Below the pieces are notes generated by a model that worked only from the letters and a program-made list of their open reading frames with translations, had not been told where the DNA came from and ran no database searches. A DNA stretch of 64,000 nt from Bacteroidaceae bacterium. GTDB taxonomy: Bacteria; Bacteroidota; Bacteroidia; Bacteroidales; Bacteroidaceae. The position numbers were made by a program, and so were the translations under genes. The stretch's first letter is position 1, and each line of letters begins with the position of its first letter. Location of the stretch: contig JAFZVY010000090.1 of NCBI GenBank assembly GCA_017617575.1, positions 28,145 through 92,144 on the forward strand. The letters run 5' to 3'. Shown here in pieces: positions 9,381 through 19,600 of the stretch.

Positions 9381-10262
9381 TTAGAAGAACTTAATCTCCT
9401 TGTCAAGCACTTCTGAGAGAAGCTTGTTAGCAAGTGAGCTTGTACCAAGACGGAGATACTGGTTGGTAAGCCATTTCTCTCCAAGAACCTCCTTTACGAT
9501 AGTGTAGTACTTCAATGCATCCTCAACGGTCTTCATGCCTCCTGCAGGCTTGAAACCTATCTGTATGCCTGTCTTGTCGTAGTATTCCTTAATAGCCTGG
9601 CACATTACGTATGCTGCCTCTGGAGTAGCTGCTGGCTCAAGCTTACCTGTAGATGTCTTGATGTAATCAGCTCCTGCGTACATAGCAAGGATAGAAGCTT
9701 TCTTGATGTTGCTTGCTGTCTTGAGACAACCTGTTTCGAGGATAACCTTCAATTTCTTGTCTCCACATACCTCCTTGAGTTCAGATATCTCGTCGCAAAC
9801 TGACTCATAATCACCAGATAAGAACTTACCTACTGACTGTACAATGTCAATTTCTGTTGCACCGTCCTTGATGGCAAGTGCTGTTTCTGCAACCTTAACC
9901 TCTATAAAGCTCTGGCTTGATGGGAAACATGCTGATACACAAGCAATTTCAACTTCTTCGTTCTCAAGTGTATCGTGGCATACCTTTGCAAAGTTAGGAT
10001 ATACGCATACTGTTGCTACGTGTCCTAATTCTGGGTATTCGTCATCAAACTTGTTTACCTTCTCTACGAACTTTAGTACGCTTTCATCGCTATCTGTTGT
10101 CTTGAGGGTAGTGAGTTCCACGCTATTGAAGAGGAACTTCTTCACTTCCTTAGTATTGTTCTCCTCAAGGTGTCTTGCAAGAAGATTTGCTACTTCTGCA
10201 TTTACTTTCTCGTCGTTAAGGTCAGTATTGTACTGACTTAATGCTTCTTCGTATTTATTCAT
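9381..10262 (-). CDS. deoC: Deoxyribose-phosphate aldolase
   Basis: Cleaves 2-deoxy-D-ribose 5-phosphate to glyceraldehyde 3-phosphate and acetaldehyde in deoxynucleoside catabolism. The 293-residue product has the class I aldolase Schiff-base lysine in ADYIKTSTGK and the second active-site lysine in IGFKPAGGMKT. TEIDIVQSVGKFLSGD and LKVILETGCL are further family motifs. An N-terminal helical extension of about 60 residues precedes the barrel, so it belongs to the longer DeoC group. Last gene of a likely uvrC-dtd-deoC unit (27-bp gaps). Confidence 0.93.
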   Translation of the reverse strand: MNKYEEALSQYNTDLNDEKVNAEVANLLARHLEENNTKEVKKFLFNSVELTTLKTTDSDESVLKFVEKVNKFDDEYPELGHVATVCVYPNFAKVCHDTLENEEVEIACVSACFPSSQSFIEVKVAETALAIKDGATEIDIVQSVGKFLSGDYESVCDEISELKEVCGDKKLKVILETGCLKTASNIKKASILAMYAGADYIKTSTGKLEPAATPEAAYVMCQAIKEYYDKTGIQIGFKPAGGMKTVEDALKYYTIVKEVLGEKWLTNQYLRLGTSSLANKLLSEVLDKEIKFF

Positions 10263-10288
10263 TTTTCTTATGTTTTGTTAGTGAATTA

Positions 10289-10741
10289 TTATTCTTTGTT
10301 TTTGGTGTCCATACATATTGTTACAGGACCGTCGTTGAGTAGCTCAACCTTCATGTCTGCTCCGAATTCACCTGTTCCAACTTCTTTTCCGAGGTTATTG
10401 CTTAGCTCCTTGCAGAACTTCTCGTAAAGAGGTACAGTTATCTCGTGGCTTCCTGCACGTAGGTATGATGGGCGGTTCCCCTTCTTGTATGACGCCCATA
10501 GGGTGAATTGTGACACTACGAGTATGTCTCCTCCGATGTCCATGATGGATTTGTTCATCACGCCGTTTTCATCGTCAAACACCCTTAGTCCTGTTATCTT
10601 CTTTGACAGCCATGTGATGTCCTCGTCTGTGTCTGCATTTTCGCATCCTACAAGTACGAGAAATCCGTTTCCTATCTTTGATTTTACTTTACCGTCTATG
10701 GTTACGGAAGCATGGCTTACTCTTTGTATTACGGCTCTCAT
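10289..10741 (-). CDS. dtd: D-aminoacyl-tRNA deacylase
   Basis: Hydrolyses D-amino acids mischarged on tRNA in the cytosol. The 150-residue protein has both signature motifs that form the active site across the dimer: SQFTLWA (about residues 78-84) and the Gly-cisPro motif NDGPVT (near residue 136). The N-terminus MRAVIQRVSHASVTIDG is standard, which fixes the start. It lies 27 bp after uvrC and 26 bp before deoC. Confidence 0.96.
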   Translation of the reverse strand: MRAVIQRVSHASVTIDGKVKSKIGNGFLVLVGCENADTDEDITWLSKKITGLRVFDDENGVMNKSIMDIGGDILVVSQFTLWASYKKGNRPSYLRAGSHEITVPLYEKFCKELSNNLGKEVGTGEFGADMKVELLNDGPVTICMDTKNKE

Positions 10742-10768
10742 TTTGCAAATATAAATATTATATTTCGT

Positions 10769-12583
10769 TTACGTCAAATATTCCTTAATTATTTTTGCTT
10801 TAGCTTGTCCCACTACCTTTTCTAGTTCTTCGAGTGATGCTTCTTTTATCTGCTTTACGCTCTTGAATGCCTTTAGTAGTGTAGTCTTTGTTGTCGGTCC
10901 TATTCCCTTTATATTGTCAAGTTCGCTTTGCACTTGACTCTTGCTTCTCTTGTCCCTGTGGAATGTGATGGCGTATCTATGTACTTCGTCTTGTATTCTT
11001 GTTAGGAACTTGAATAGGGGAGAGTCCATCTCAATTCCTATTGTCTTTTGTGGGAATCCAAACAATAGCTCGTTTGTTCTATGTCTATTATCTTTGGCAA
11101 GACCTGCTATAGGGATGTCTATGTGTAGTTGGTCTTGAATAACCTTTCGTACTACTTCCATCTGTCCCTTTCCACCATCTGTTATGATAAGGTCGGGTAG
11201 TGTTCCTCCTTCGTTTATTATTCTTGAATATCTACGATGGACAACCTCGCTCATTGATGCATAGTCGTCAGGTCCTACAACGGTCTTGATATTGTATTTC
11301 CTATATTCTGATTTTGCAGGTTTAGCTTGCTTGAATACCACACATCCTGCCACAGCATCGCTACCAGATATGTTGGAATTGTCAAAGCATTCTATTGTCA
11401 TAGGAAGCTTGTTTAGTCCAAGTTTCTTTTGTAGCTCCTTAAGTATGTTTGTAGCTCTCTGTTCTGGATTTAGTTTCTCTGCTTGTTTAAGACTATCTAT
11501 TCGGTATTGTCTTACGTTCATCTTTGATAGTTCAAGCAGGTGTTTCTTATCTCCTCTTGTCGGAACTGTTATGGTAACATCTTTCAGTTCTATGTCGAGA
11601 GGGAAGGGTACTACTATCTCCTTTGATGTGCTTCCAAACCTTTCGCGCATTTCTGCTATGCCTAATGCAAGGATTTCTTCTGCACTTTCATCCATTCGTT
11701 TCTTGTATTCGAATGTGAAGGCTTGGTTTATACATCCGTTTGCTATATGTAGATAGTTTATGAATGCACTCTTTTCTTCGTCATCAATGGAGAAAACGTC
11801 TATGTTATGATATGAGCTTGCTATTACTTCGCTCTTCTCGCAAAACTCTAAAGCCATATCATACTTCTTCTTAATATCCATTGCCTCCTCAAATTTCATT
11901 TCCTCTGAGAGTGCTTCCATCTTCTTTAGCATCTTCTCGCAGATGATTCTTGTGTTTCCTTTCAATATTTCTCTTACTTCAAGAATCATTTCCATGTAAT
12001 CCTCCCTGCTTTGTTTTCCAATACAAGGTGCATCACATCTCTTTATATGATGTTCGAGGCATATATCGTATTTACCTCTTTGGATGTTTTCTATTGTTAG
12101 TGGTAGGCGACACTTCCTTACCTTGTACATCTTGTCTATAAGTCCAAGCATGTTGTTAAGTGTGCCTTGATGTGAAAATGGTCCGTAGTATGTACCGAGT
12201 CTTTTGTCAATATTCCTTGTCTTGAATATTCTTGGAAAAGTCTCGCTTGTTATACATACGGATGGGTAGGTTTTGTCATCTTTTAGTAGGATGTTATATT
12301 TCGGTTTGAATTTCTTGATAAGGCTGTTCTCCAAGAGTAGGGCATCCTCATCTGTCGGAACTATTACGTAGTTTATATCCTCTATCTTGCTTACGAGTAT
12401 CTGTGTCTTTCTTCTATCTACTGTCTTGAGAAAATACGAGCTAACCCTGCGTTTAAGGTTCTTTGCCTTACCCACATATATTATGTTTCTGTCCTTGTCA
12501 AAGTATTGGTAGCATCCCGGACACTCTGGCATGTTCAGAACTATGTTCTTTAGTCTTGCTATTCTTTCCTCGTTTTTGGTCAT
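10769..12583 (-). CDS. uvrC: Excinuclease ABC subunit C
   Basis: Dual-incision nuclease of nucleotide excision repair. Residues 16-95 form the GIY-YIG domain (PGCYQYFDKDRNIIYVGKAK) that makes the 3' incision. The Cys-containing region includes HIKRCDAPCIG. The UVR motif that binds UvrB is near residues 205-240 (KKMEALSEEMKFEEAMDIK). The C-terminal RNase H-like domain (IECFDNSNISGSDAVAG, LIITDGGKGQ) makes the 5' incision and is followed by helix-hairpin-helix motifs. 604 residues, normal length. A parS-type site lies 16 bp upstream of its start. Confidence 0.97.
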   Translation of the reverse strand: MTKNEERIARLKNIVLNMPECPGCYQYFDKDRNIIYVGKAKNLKRRVSSYFLKTVDRRKTQILVSKIEDINYVIVPTDEDALLLENSLIKKFKPKYNILLKDDKTYPSVCITSETFPRIFKTRNIDKRLGTYYGPFSHQGTLNNMLGLIDKMYKVRKCRLPLTIENIQRGKYDICLEHHIKRCDAPCIGKQSREDYMEMILEVREILKGNTRIICEKMLKKMEALSEEMKFEEAMDIKKKYDMALEFCEKSEVIASSYHNIDVFSIDDEEKSAFINYLHIANGCINQAFTFEYKKRMDESAEEILALGIAEMRERFGSTSKEIVVPFPLDIELKDVTITVPTRGDKKHLLELSKMNVRQYRIDSLKQAEKLNPEQRATNILKELQKKLGLNKLPMTIECFDNSNISGSDAVAGCVVFKQAKPAKSEYRKYNIKTVVGPDDYASMSEVVHRRYSRIINEGGTLPDLIITDGGKGQMEVVRKVIQDQLHIDIPIAGLAKDNRHRTNELLFGFPQKTIGIEMDSPLFKFLTRIQDEVHRYAITFHRDKRSKSQVQSELDNIKGIGPTTKTTLLKAFKSVKQIKEASLEELEKVVGQAKAKIIKEYLT

Positions 12584-12598
12584 AGAAAAACACTTTAA

Positions 12599-12614
12599 TG
12601 TTCCACGTGAAACA
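12599..12614. promoter_or_regulatory. parS-type ParB-binding site (first of two)
   Basis: TGTTCCACGTGAAACA matches the bacterial parS consensus TGTTnCACGTGAAACA at every fixed position. It lies in the 155-bp gap between uvrC and apt. The second copy at 13330-13345 is the exact reverse complement. ParB spreading and condensin loading from such sites organise the origin region. Confidence 0.88.
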
Positions 12615-12738
12615 ATTTTGCTCTAACCTCGTTATTTAAAGTAAGTTATGAGTAGCTTTTGTAATGCTAAATTTTAGTGGTTTTTGTAAAGCAAAGTGTC
12701 CACACCCTATGGTATGAACACTTGTGCTTGTTGCTATA

Positions 12739-13269
12739 TTACATCCTGAGGAGTGTAGTGATCTCAAACTCGTCTCCGATGAATTCGCGTCCCTTCAATC
12801 CTTCGTCACGAATCTCTATGATAGTGTTTACGTAGATTTTCTTTGGGTTGAATTTCTTCACGAGGTTGATTGCAGCCTTGAGGCTTCCTCCTGTTGCGAG
12901 AAGGTCGTCGTGGATAAGTACGATGTCACTTGATTCGATTGAGTCGGCGTGAATTTCTATTGTGTCTTCTCCGTACTCCTTAGTGTAAGTTTCCTTGATT
13001 GTGTCTGCTGGAAGCTTACCTGGCTTGCGACACATGACGAGTCCTGCGTTGAGCTTTCTTGCAATGGCAGAACCCATGATGAAACCGCGGCTTTCGATTC
13101 CTACAACCTTGGTAATTCCTTTGTGCTTGTAAAGCTCGTACATTTCTTCCTCCATAATCTCAAGACACTTTGCGTTCTTGAAGAGAGTAGTGACATCGCG
13201 GAAGTTAATTCCTGGCTTTGGAAAATCTGGAATGCATCTCAGATTGTCCAATAGATACTGATTGTTCAT
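12739..13269 (-). CDS. apt: Adenine phosphoribosyltransferase
   Basis: Salvages adenine with PRPP to AMP. The 176-residue protein has the PRPP-binding loop DIVLIHDDLLATGGSL, with His where the commonest form has Val, plus FPKPGINFRDVTTL and GIESRGFIMGSAIA. The start is set at ATG 13269 (MNNQYLLDNLRC); an upstream in-frame extension of 43 codons would run through the parS site and into the mnmG end. Flanked by the two parS sites. Confidence 0.94.
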   Translation of the reverse strand: MNNQYLLDNLRCIPDFPKPGINFRDVTTLFKNAKCLEIMEEEMYELYKHKGITKVVGIESRGFIMGSAIARKLNAGLVMCRKPGKLPADTIKETYTKEYGEDTIEIHADSIESSDIVLIHDDLLATGGSLKAAINLVKKFNPKKIYVNTIIEIRDEGLKGREFIGDEFEITTLLRM

Positions 13270-13329
13270 ATATGTTTTGTTTAAATCTTTTGTTCTAATT
13301 TGTTGAAAAGAAACGCGTAAACTTTGAAT

Positions 13330-13345
13330 TGTTTCACGTGGAACA
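13330..13345. promoter_or_regulatory. parS-type ParB-binding site (second of two)
   Basis: TGTTTCACGTGGAACA is the exact reverse complement of the site at 12599-12614, 731 bp away. It lies between the mnmG stop and the apt start. Only these two full sites were found by reading the window. Confidence 0.88.
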
Positions 13346-13378
13346 TTTGCTATTTTATCCGATTTAATCGGGAAAACT

Positions 13379-15307
13379 CTATCGTCCCATGAGCACAAGC
13401 ATTATGTTGATGTCCGAAGGAGATACTCCAGGAATACGTGATGCCTGAGCAAGAGTGAGAGGATTGATGGCTTCAAGTTTCTGCCTTGCCTCGATGGATA
13501 TCTGTGTAAGGTTAGGGTAGTCGAATTTACCCTGAATTTTTATATTCTCCAGTCGAAGCATCTTCTCTGCTATCTGTTGTTCTCTTTCTATATATCCCTT
13601 GTACTTGATGTTTATCTCAGTTGCTTCGAGAATCTCTAACATCAATTTTTCTTCGTTGATTACGGCAGCAAGTTCGTTAATCTTCTTCTCAAAAGCATTT
13701 ATACTTCCACGGATATTATCTATTGTTATCTGTGGACGTCCCAAGAGTTCTGCAAGCTTTATTCCTTGGCGGAGTGGGGTAGTGCCAATCTTTTCGAGTG
13801 CATCGTTTATGAGTGCTGGTTTCAGAGAGAATGATTCCGTAAATTCGATGAGTTCGTTTATGGCGTCTCTCTTCTTGAGCATTCTCTTATAGCGTTCTTC
13901 TGATGCAAGGCCTATCTTATAACTCATCTCTGTCAAGCGCATATCTGCATCGTCCTGTCGGAGAAGAATCCTGTATTCAGCTCTTGAAGTAAACATTCTG
14001 TATGGTTCATCCACACCTTTTGTTACGAGGTCATCGATAAGAACACCTATATATGCTTCGTTTCTCTTAAGGATAAATGGCTCGCCATTGTTTATGTTTC
14101 CGTCGGATGAATTGATTGCTGCATTTATTCCTGCCATCAATCCTTGACCTGCTGCCTCCTCATATCCTGTGGTTCCGTTAACCTGTCCTGCAAAGAAAAG
14201 GTTCTCCACTATCTTTGACTCAAGGTTGTGCTTGAGCTGTGTAGGGTCGAAGTAATCGTATTCTATTGCATATCCCGGACGATATACCTGAAGGTTTCGG
14301 AAACATTCTATCTTGCGAAGGGCATTTATCTGCACATCCATTGGAAGGGAAGAAGAGAAACCATTTAGATACATTTCATTGGTTGATTCGCCTTCTGGTT
14401 CCAAGAATAGTTGGTGCATCTCCTTGTCAGGGAATGTGTGGAGCTTTGTCTCAATACTTGGACAGTAGCGAGGACCTATACTTTGGATTTGTCCGTTATA
14501 TAGAGGTGAATCTGCAAAACCAGATTTCAGTATATTGTGAACTTCCTTGTTTGTATAGCACGTCCAACAAGGTAATGCCTTTAGTTTTCTTTCTACCGAT
14601 GAAAACGAGAAACTGTGAAAATCATTCTCTCCGTCCTGAATCTCCATTTTGCTGAAGTCAACGCTCCTTTTGTCTATTCTTACAGGAGTGCCTGTCTTCA
14701 TTCTTCCATTTCTGATGCCAGTTGCGTTGATGCTTTCCGTAAGCATGAGTGAAGCAGGTTCAGAACATCTTCCTCCCGGAATCTGTGTCCTACCTATGTG
14801 CATGAGACCATTGAGGAATGTACCTGCCGTGATGACAACTGTTTTTGCGATGAATTCGGCATCCATTATCGTACGTACACCCTTTATCTTTGTCTTGCCA
14901 TTAGTGGCATCCGATGCTTTTTCAACGATAATTTCCTTTACTTGGTCTTGCCATATATTCAAGTTTGGAGTATTGTCAAGTATCTCTCTCCACGTCCAAA
15001 TGAATTTCTCTCTGTCGCATTGTGCGCGAGGACTCCATACCGCAGGACCCTTTGAACGGTTGAGCATACGGAATTGTAGGGCGCATCTATCCGTCACAAT
15101 ACCCATCTGTCCGCCGAGAGCATCAATCTCGCGAACTATCTGTCCTTTTGCAATTCCACCTACGGCAGGATTGCATGACATCTGTGCAATCTTATTCATG
15201 TCCATTGTTATCAGACATGTTTTCGCACCAAGATTGGCGGCAGCCGCAGCAGCTTCACATCCTGCATGTCCGGCGCCGACCACAATTACGTCGTAATAAA
15301 AAGTCAT
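13379..15307 (-). CDS. mnmG: tRNA uridine-5-carboxymethylaminomethyl modification enzyme MnmG (GidA)
   Basis: FAD enzyme that, with MnmE, builds the cmnm5 group on wobble U34 of tRNAs. The 642-residue protein starts with the Rossmann FAD motif DVIVVGAGHAGCEAA. The NPAVGGIAKGQIVREID region and the PGYAIEYDYFDP and GQVNGTTGYEEAAGQG motifs follow. C-terminal helices bind MnmE/tRNA (FDYPNLTQISIEARQKL, QASRIPGVSP). The start codon directly follows the stop of the phosphatase gene (TAGATG), so the two are cotranscribed. mnmG is often near the replication origin, which fits the adjacent parS site. Confidence 0.97.
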   Translation of the reverse strand: MTFYYDVIVVGAGHAGCEAAAAAANLGAKTCLITMDMNKIAQMSCNPAVGGIAKGQIVREIDALGGQMGIVTDRCALQFRMLNRSKGPAVWSPRAQCDREKFIWTWREILDNTPNLNIWQDQVKEIIVEKASDATNGKTKIKGVRTIMDAEFIAKTVVITAGTFLNGLMHIGRTQIPGGRCSEPASLMLTESINATGIRNGRMKTGTPVRIDKRSVDFSKMEIQDGENDFHSFSFSSVERKLKALPCWTCYTNKEVHNILKSGFADSPLYNGQIQSIGPRYCPSIETKLHTFPDKEMHQLFLEPEGESTNEMYLNGFSSSLPMDVQINALRKIECFRNLQVYRPGYAIEYDYFDPTQLKHNLESKIVENLFFAGQVNGTTGYEEAAGQGLMAGINAAINSSDGNINNGEPFILKRNEAYIGVLIDDLVTKGVDEPYRMFTSRAEYRILLRQDDADMRLTEMSYKIGLASEERYKRMLKKRDAINELIEFTESFSLKPALINDALEKIGTTPLRQGIKLAELLGRPQITIDNIRGSINAFEKKINELAAVINEEKLMLEILEATEINIKYKGYIEREQQIAEKMLRLENIKIQGKFDYPNLTQISIEARQKLEAINPLTLAQASRIPGVSPSDINIMLVLMGR

Positions 15308-15799
15308 CTATTTTGGTATATCAGTTTTATGGCGCAAAGTTACGAATAATAGCAATCCATTGCAAGCATCTTCGAGAATATCTATTACGTTCTCAAATCC
15401 CTGGTCACCTCCATAGTATGGGTCAGGAACATGATCAACTACGAATGTCTTGCAGAAGTCTGTCATCCTTTTTACCTTTTCCTCATCTTCAATGGTAGGA
15501 GCGAGTGCTATGAGTTTGTCATAGTTTGAATCATCCATACTGATGATAATGTCGAAGTTGCTGAAGTCGCTCTGTCTAACCTTGCGAGATATGTGCGTAA
15601 GTTCATATCCACGTCTTCGTGCATGAACCTTCATTCTTGGGTCAGAGCCTTCGCCTTCGTGGTAACCTATGATACCAGCAGAGTCAACCTCTATCTCTTC
15701 TGTCATTCCTGCTTCCTTAACAAGTTTTGCCATTATGGCCTCTGCCATTGGAGACCGACAGATGTTACCAAGACATACGAATAATATCCTTGTTTTCAT
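15308..15799 (-). CDS. Low-molecular-weight protein-tyrosine phosphatase
   Basis: Cytosolic phosphatase of the arsenate-reductase-like fold. The P-loop CLGNICRS (C-x5-R) lies at residues 9-16 and the general-acid aspartate in DHVPDPYYGG near residue 125. 163 residues, normal length. It abuts mnmG. Substrates unknown; members act on tyrosine kinases of polysaccharide export or on small phosphoesters. Confidence 0.92.
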   Translation of the reverse strand: MKTRILFVCLGNICRSPMAEAIMAKLVKEAGMTEEIEVDSAGIIGYHEGEGSDPRMKVHARRRGYELTHISRKVRQSDFSNFDIIISMDDSNYDKLIALAPTIEDEEKVKRMTDFCKTFVVDHVPDPYYGGDQGFENVIDILEDACNGLLLFVTLRHKTDIPK

Positions 15800-16028
15800 A
15801 TTGTTGAATTGATGGAGTGCGTATTTGTGTAACTCCTTGATTTATTATGTATAAGCGATAATTCTTGTTTCTTGTAAACGCTTTTTTTGTTATGATGTTT
15901 TATCTCTGTTGAGAGTCTTAACCTAATGATTTATATATTGATTGTTGATATCTATCCTACTGTTATCCAAATGGCCTTTGTCATCTTGTAACTGATTATT
16001 CCTTCAAGTCTGTCATTATGATTATTAT
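15800..16028. other. Intergenic stretch upstream of the phosphatase-mnmG operon
   Basis: AT-rich, no supported gene. No clear promoter lies next to the phosphatase start. The nearest minus-strand TAnnTTTG match is TATATTTG at 16185-16192, which would give a leader of nearly 400 nt. Confidence 0.4.
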
Positions 16029-16078
16029 TCACCCTCCGTTAATCCTTCGCTAATGTTTCGTGGACCCTTCGTAATTTT
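16029..16078 (-). repeat. Dispersed repeat family 1, copy A (partial)
   Basis: On the minus strand the copy contains ATTACGAAGGGTCCACGAAA followed by CATTAGCGAAGG. It aligns with copies B (25268-25384) and C (44594-44711) over about 50 bp with few differences. Located in an 847-bp gap. Confidence 0.75.
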
Positions 16079-16308
16079 GGGGTGAATTGCCAATTACCAT
16101 TTTGATATCTGTAATTCGAATGGATGGTGACAATATGTAACTTTGAATGTATTTGATATTTCTTTACTATGATTTCTTTGATTGCAAATATACTTCTAAT
16201 CGTACAGATTAGTATGTAAAAACTTTAAAAACATATGTCAAATGGGGTAAACTTACAACATTTAACTATTTTTAACATTTTTATCATACGTGAATACTTT
16301 TAATTTAA

Positions 16309-16316
16309 TACTTTTG
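16309..16316 (+). promoter_or_regulatory. Possible -7 box (TACTTTTG) upstream of the giant secreted protein genes
   Basis: TACTTTTG matches TAnnTTTG, but no TTG is found at the proper upstream distance. If used, it gives a leader of about 325 nt containing the structured element at 16449-16596. Confidence 0.35.
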
Positions 16317-16448
16317 CCATCAGAATTATTCAATCTAAGTGAAAAAGTAGATAAAGTGATGATTTTGTGGATTACATGGTGAAATATCTAACCTATCAAC
16401 TAACGGAATCCACATCATATTAAGAAAATGTAAGAATTGATATAATAC

Positions 16449-16596
16449 AAAACAGACATTTTAGAAGAAAATCGTACGGCTGCATGTACTCTGTCGTTGA
16501 CAGGGTGTATTGTATCCTTTTTGTCGTTGGGTATATTCTGCTGTTACGATAGGGTGAGATGTTCAGTATCTCTAAGGTGAAAGCTATGTCTGTTTT
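16449..16596 (+). ncRNA. Structured 5' leader candidate before the 1677-residue protein gene
   Basis: Perfect 11-bp complementary segments AAAACAGACAT (16449-16459) and ATGTCTGTTTT (16586-16596) enclose 126 nt. Inside are two smaller hairpins: CTGTC/GACAG at 16491-16503 with a 3-nt loop, and GAGAT/ATCTC at 16556-16572. A closing helix with internal hairpins 50 nt before the start codon is the architecture of a multi-helix regulatory leader. It matches no riboswitch class I recognise. Confidence 0.4.
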
Positions 16597-16646
16597 CTGT
16601 ATAGAGATGAAATATATTTTAACAAGTAAAGTAAATACGAAACTGT

Positions 16647-19600
16647 ATGAAAAGGAAATTGACATCTTTGCTACTGGTGGCGATAGCAGCCTTTAGCTTC
16701 AGTGTTGATTCGTTTGGTAAAACCGATGTTACCGCTAAGTACTTGAAAGATGCGGATCTTAAAAAGCTTAGTGGATGGACGTTGGATACTTCAAGCGGAT
16801 TTTCAGGCACTGGTTACACGAATTGGAAAACAGATGGTAAAGCTCCAGTTATTGAGTTCTACAATGCTTGGAGCCCAACTGCTGGTGGCTCAATTGGAAA
16901 CAGCAAGACATTCAACTTCTCCCAGAAGGTAACCTTGCCAGCTGGTTATTACCGACTGGCAGTCAATGCTTTCTATCGTGAAGGAGATGGAAATGGGGAA
17001 AATACCAAGGCTTACATTTATGCAGGAGAGAAAACACAGTATGTTGTAGGCCTTACTTCTGCTGGTGTTGCTGCTTATTCTGGTTCGAACGACCTCTATA
17101 AGGCTGCTACTGCTTTTGGTGAAGGTGATTTCTCTAATGAATTCGATTTCAACGTAGAAACAGAGACCACTATTGAGATTGGTTTCCACGGTTACATCGA
17201 TACTTATTGCTCTTGGTGTATTCTCGGTCCTGTTACTCTCTGGGAATATACCGCAGAGGATTATATCGAAGATTATACGAATAAAGTAGACGAGGCAAAA
17301 AAGTTATTTGACAAGCCAATGAACAAGGATGTACTTGCTGCACTCAAAGATGCTGCTGGCAAGGAATCATCATTGGTAACTGTTGATGACGTGAAGAATG
17401 CTATTACGGCTTTGAATACTGCAATGCTGAATGCAAATAATTCAATAGCAGTTTATGAAGAGATAAATACATACATCAGTAAGGCCACTACCTATAATGC
17501 TGAGGTAAGTGCAGCTTTTGGGGCATCAGGAATAAAGGATGCGTATGATGCAGGAACACTTATAGATGCAAACGAGGCTATTACTGCATACCGAAAAGCC
17601 TTTCTTTCACAAACTGCCATAGGTGCAGATTTAACAGAAGCGTTTACTTTGGTTTCTAATGGCTTGGTTGGATGGTCAGCTAACTATACTAATTCAGAAA
17701 TACATTTCCAGCAGAATACATGGTCACATGAGGGTGAGACAGATGGTTCTGGTATGACTATACCATTTGTGGAATATTGGATTCTCGGTGGTAATGTTTT
17801 GGAAAATGCAACCCTTAAATATACGTTTACAGGACTTGTGCCTAATCAGTATTATGAGGTTAGTGCACTTGTTCGTGCTTTCAAGGAAAACGAAGTCGCT
17901 GACTTGAGTGGTGCTTGCTTGTTTGTAGGTACAGCTAAATCTCTTGATGTTTCCACAGGAACAAATGCTCCGGGTGCAGATTACGGAATGTGTTATGGTG
18001 TGCTCAAGGCAACTGGCAGGACAAATGCTGATGGTGAGTTAGAGGCTGGTTTCATCGTTGAAAACGCTAATTTCAACTGGCTTGCTGCAAAAAATTTCGT
18101 AATCAAGGTTAGTGAAGACCCAGGAATTGGTGAGATACAATCTCAGTTTAATACGCTTATTGCGAAAGCTGAAGAGATTAAAAATCTTCCGATGAATGCG
18201 ACTGAGGCATCTAATCTTGTTGCTGCTATGGCAACCCCAGAGAATACGGAAGAAGCATACGCAAATGCTATTTCTGCTCTTGATGTAGCCATTAAGGCAG
18301 CTCAGGCTTCTATAAAGAAATATTCCGTTGCCGGCGTTTATGTAAATAGGGCTAATAAGCTTGATGCCGTTGGCAAGGAAAACTATGTTGGTAATGATAC
18401 TTACGTAGAAGTAAGTACAGCATATAATAATGGAACACTCGATGAAATCACATCCGAGCAGATAGCTGCTCTTGATGTTGCTTTTGTCGTAGCTACAAAG
18501 CTTCAGACATTTGATGGTGCTGACTTTACAGGTGCAATCGTAAATCCAAGCTTTGAAACTGGTAATACTGATGGATGGTCAGTAGGTTCATCAAATGATA
18601 CTGGTGCACGTAGTAATAGTAATTCTACATACACAATGTCTGGTGCTGATGGTAATTGGGTATTTAATACTTGGCAGACAGGTCTTCCTATTACTCAGAC
18701 AATAACAGGCATTCCTAATGGTACATACAAACTTACTGCAGTTGTTGCAGCTGATGCAGGAACAAAGATTTTCATTACTGCAAACGATGAGATGGATGGT
18801 GCTTCCACAGAAAACAAGCAAACAGGTAAGGAAGTAGAGCTTGAGTTTGTTGTTAAGGACAATACTGCAACAATTGGTGCTATCGGTGGTTCTGGTCAGA
18901 AGTACAATGCTGAGGGTGGTGACTGGTACAAGGTAGATAACTTCCGCCTCACATACGTTTCAGACAAGATTCCAGCTGCTAATCTTGGCGTTGCAACATT
19001 CACAGGACATGATTCCGATGAAGCTAAACTCGTAATCACATTCGACGAGTTCTCTAATCAGCTTGCTGCACAGTCACCTGATAACAAGTATGTAGTCAAT
19101 ATCAAGATTAATGATGAGGATTACACAAATACTTGTTCTGCTGACAAGGGTGCTGTTATTGCATATAATTTCTCAAGCATAGATGTTTACACAATTCTTA
19201 TTCCTGAGAAGGGTATTCAGCTTGTAAATGCTGATGGTGACGTTATTGCAGAGACAAAGAGCCAGATTAAGGAGACATTCTCCCTCTATTCTGACAACTT
19301 CACTAATGGTGACTTTGCCTTCGGAACTCCAGTTTCTGGAACAATACGTACATACGCTAAGGATATCGTTGCAGGTTCTGACGAGACATCTGGTATGCAC
19401 AGCATCGCTGGATGGTCTTATGCTGTAGGTGGCGACGCTCATGCTGCTGGTATCTTTGAGTATGGTTCAGGCGTAGGTCTTGGTGACAATAATCATGTAG
19501 TGCCAGTGGCAGGTCCAGACGATAAGACAAACGGGCATGCACTTGGCGTACTTGGTGTATGGTCAGCATCTACAAGCTACACACAGACGATACGTCTTGG

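Noticed and set aside
16449-16596. Invertible promoter element (phase variation)
   Set aside because: The 11-bp inverted ends fit in size, but no exact TAnnTTTG lies inside on either strand, the ends do not match known Bacteroides inversion sites I remember, and no invertase gene is nearby.
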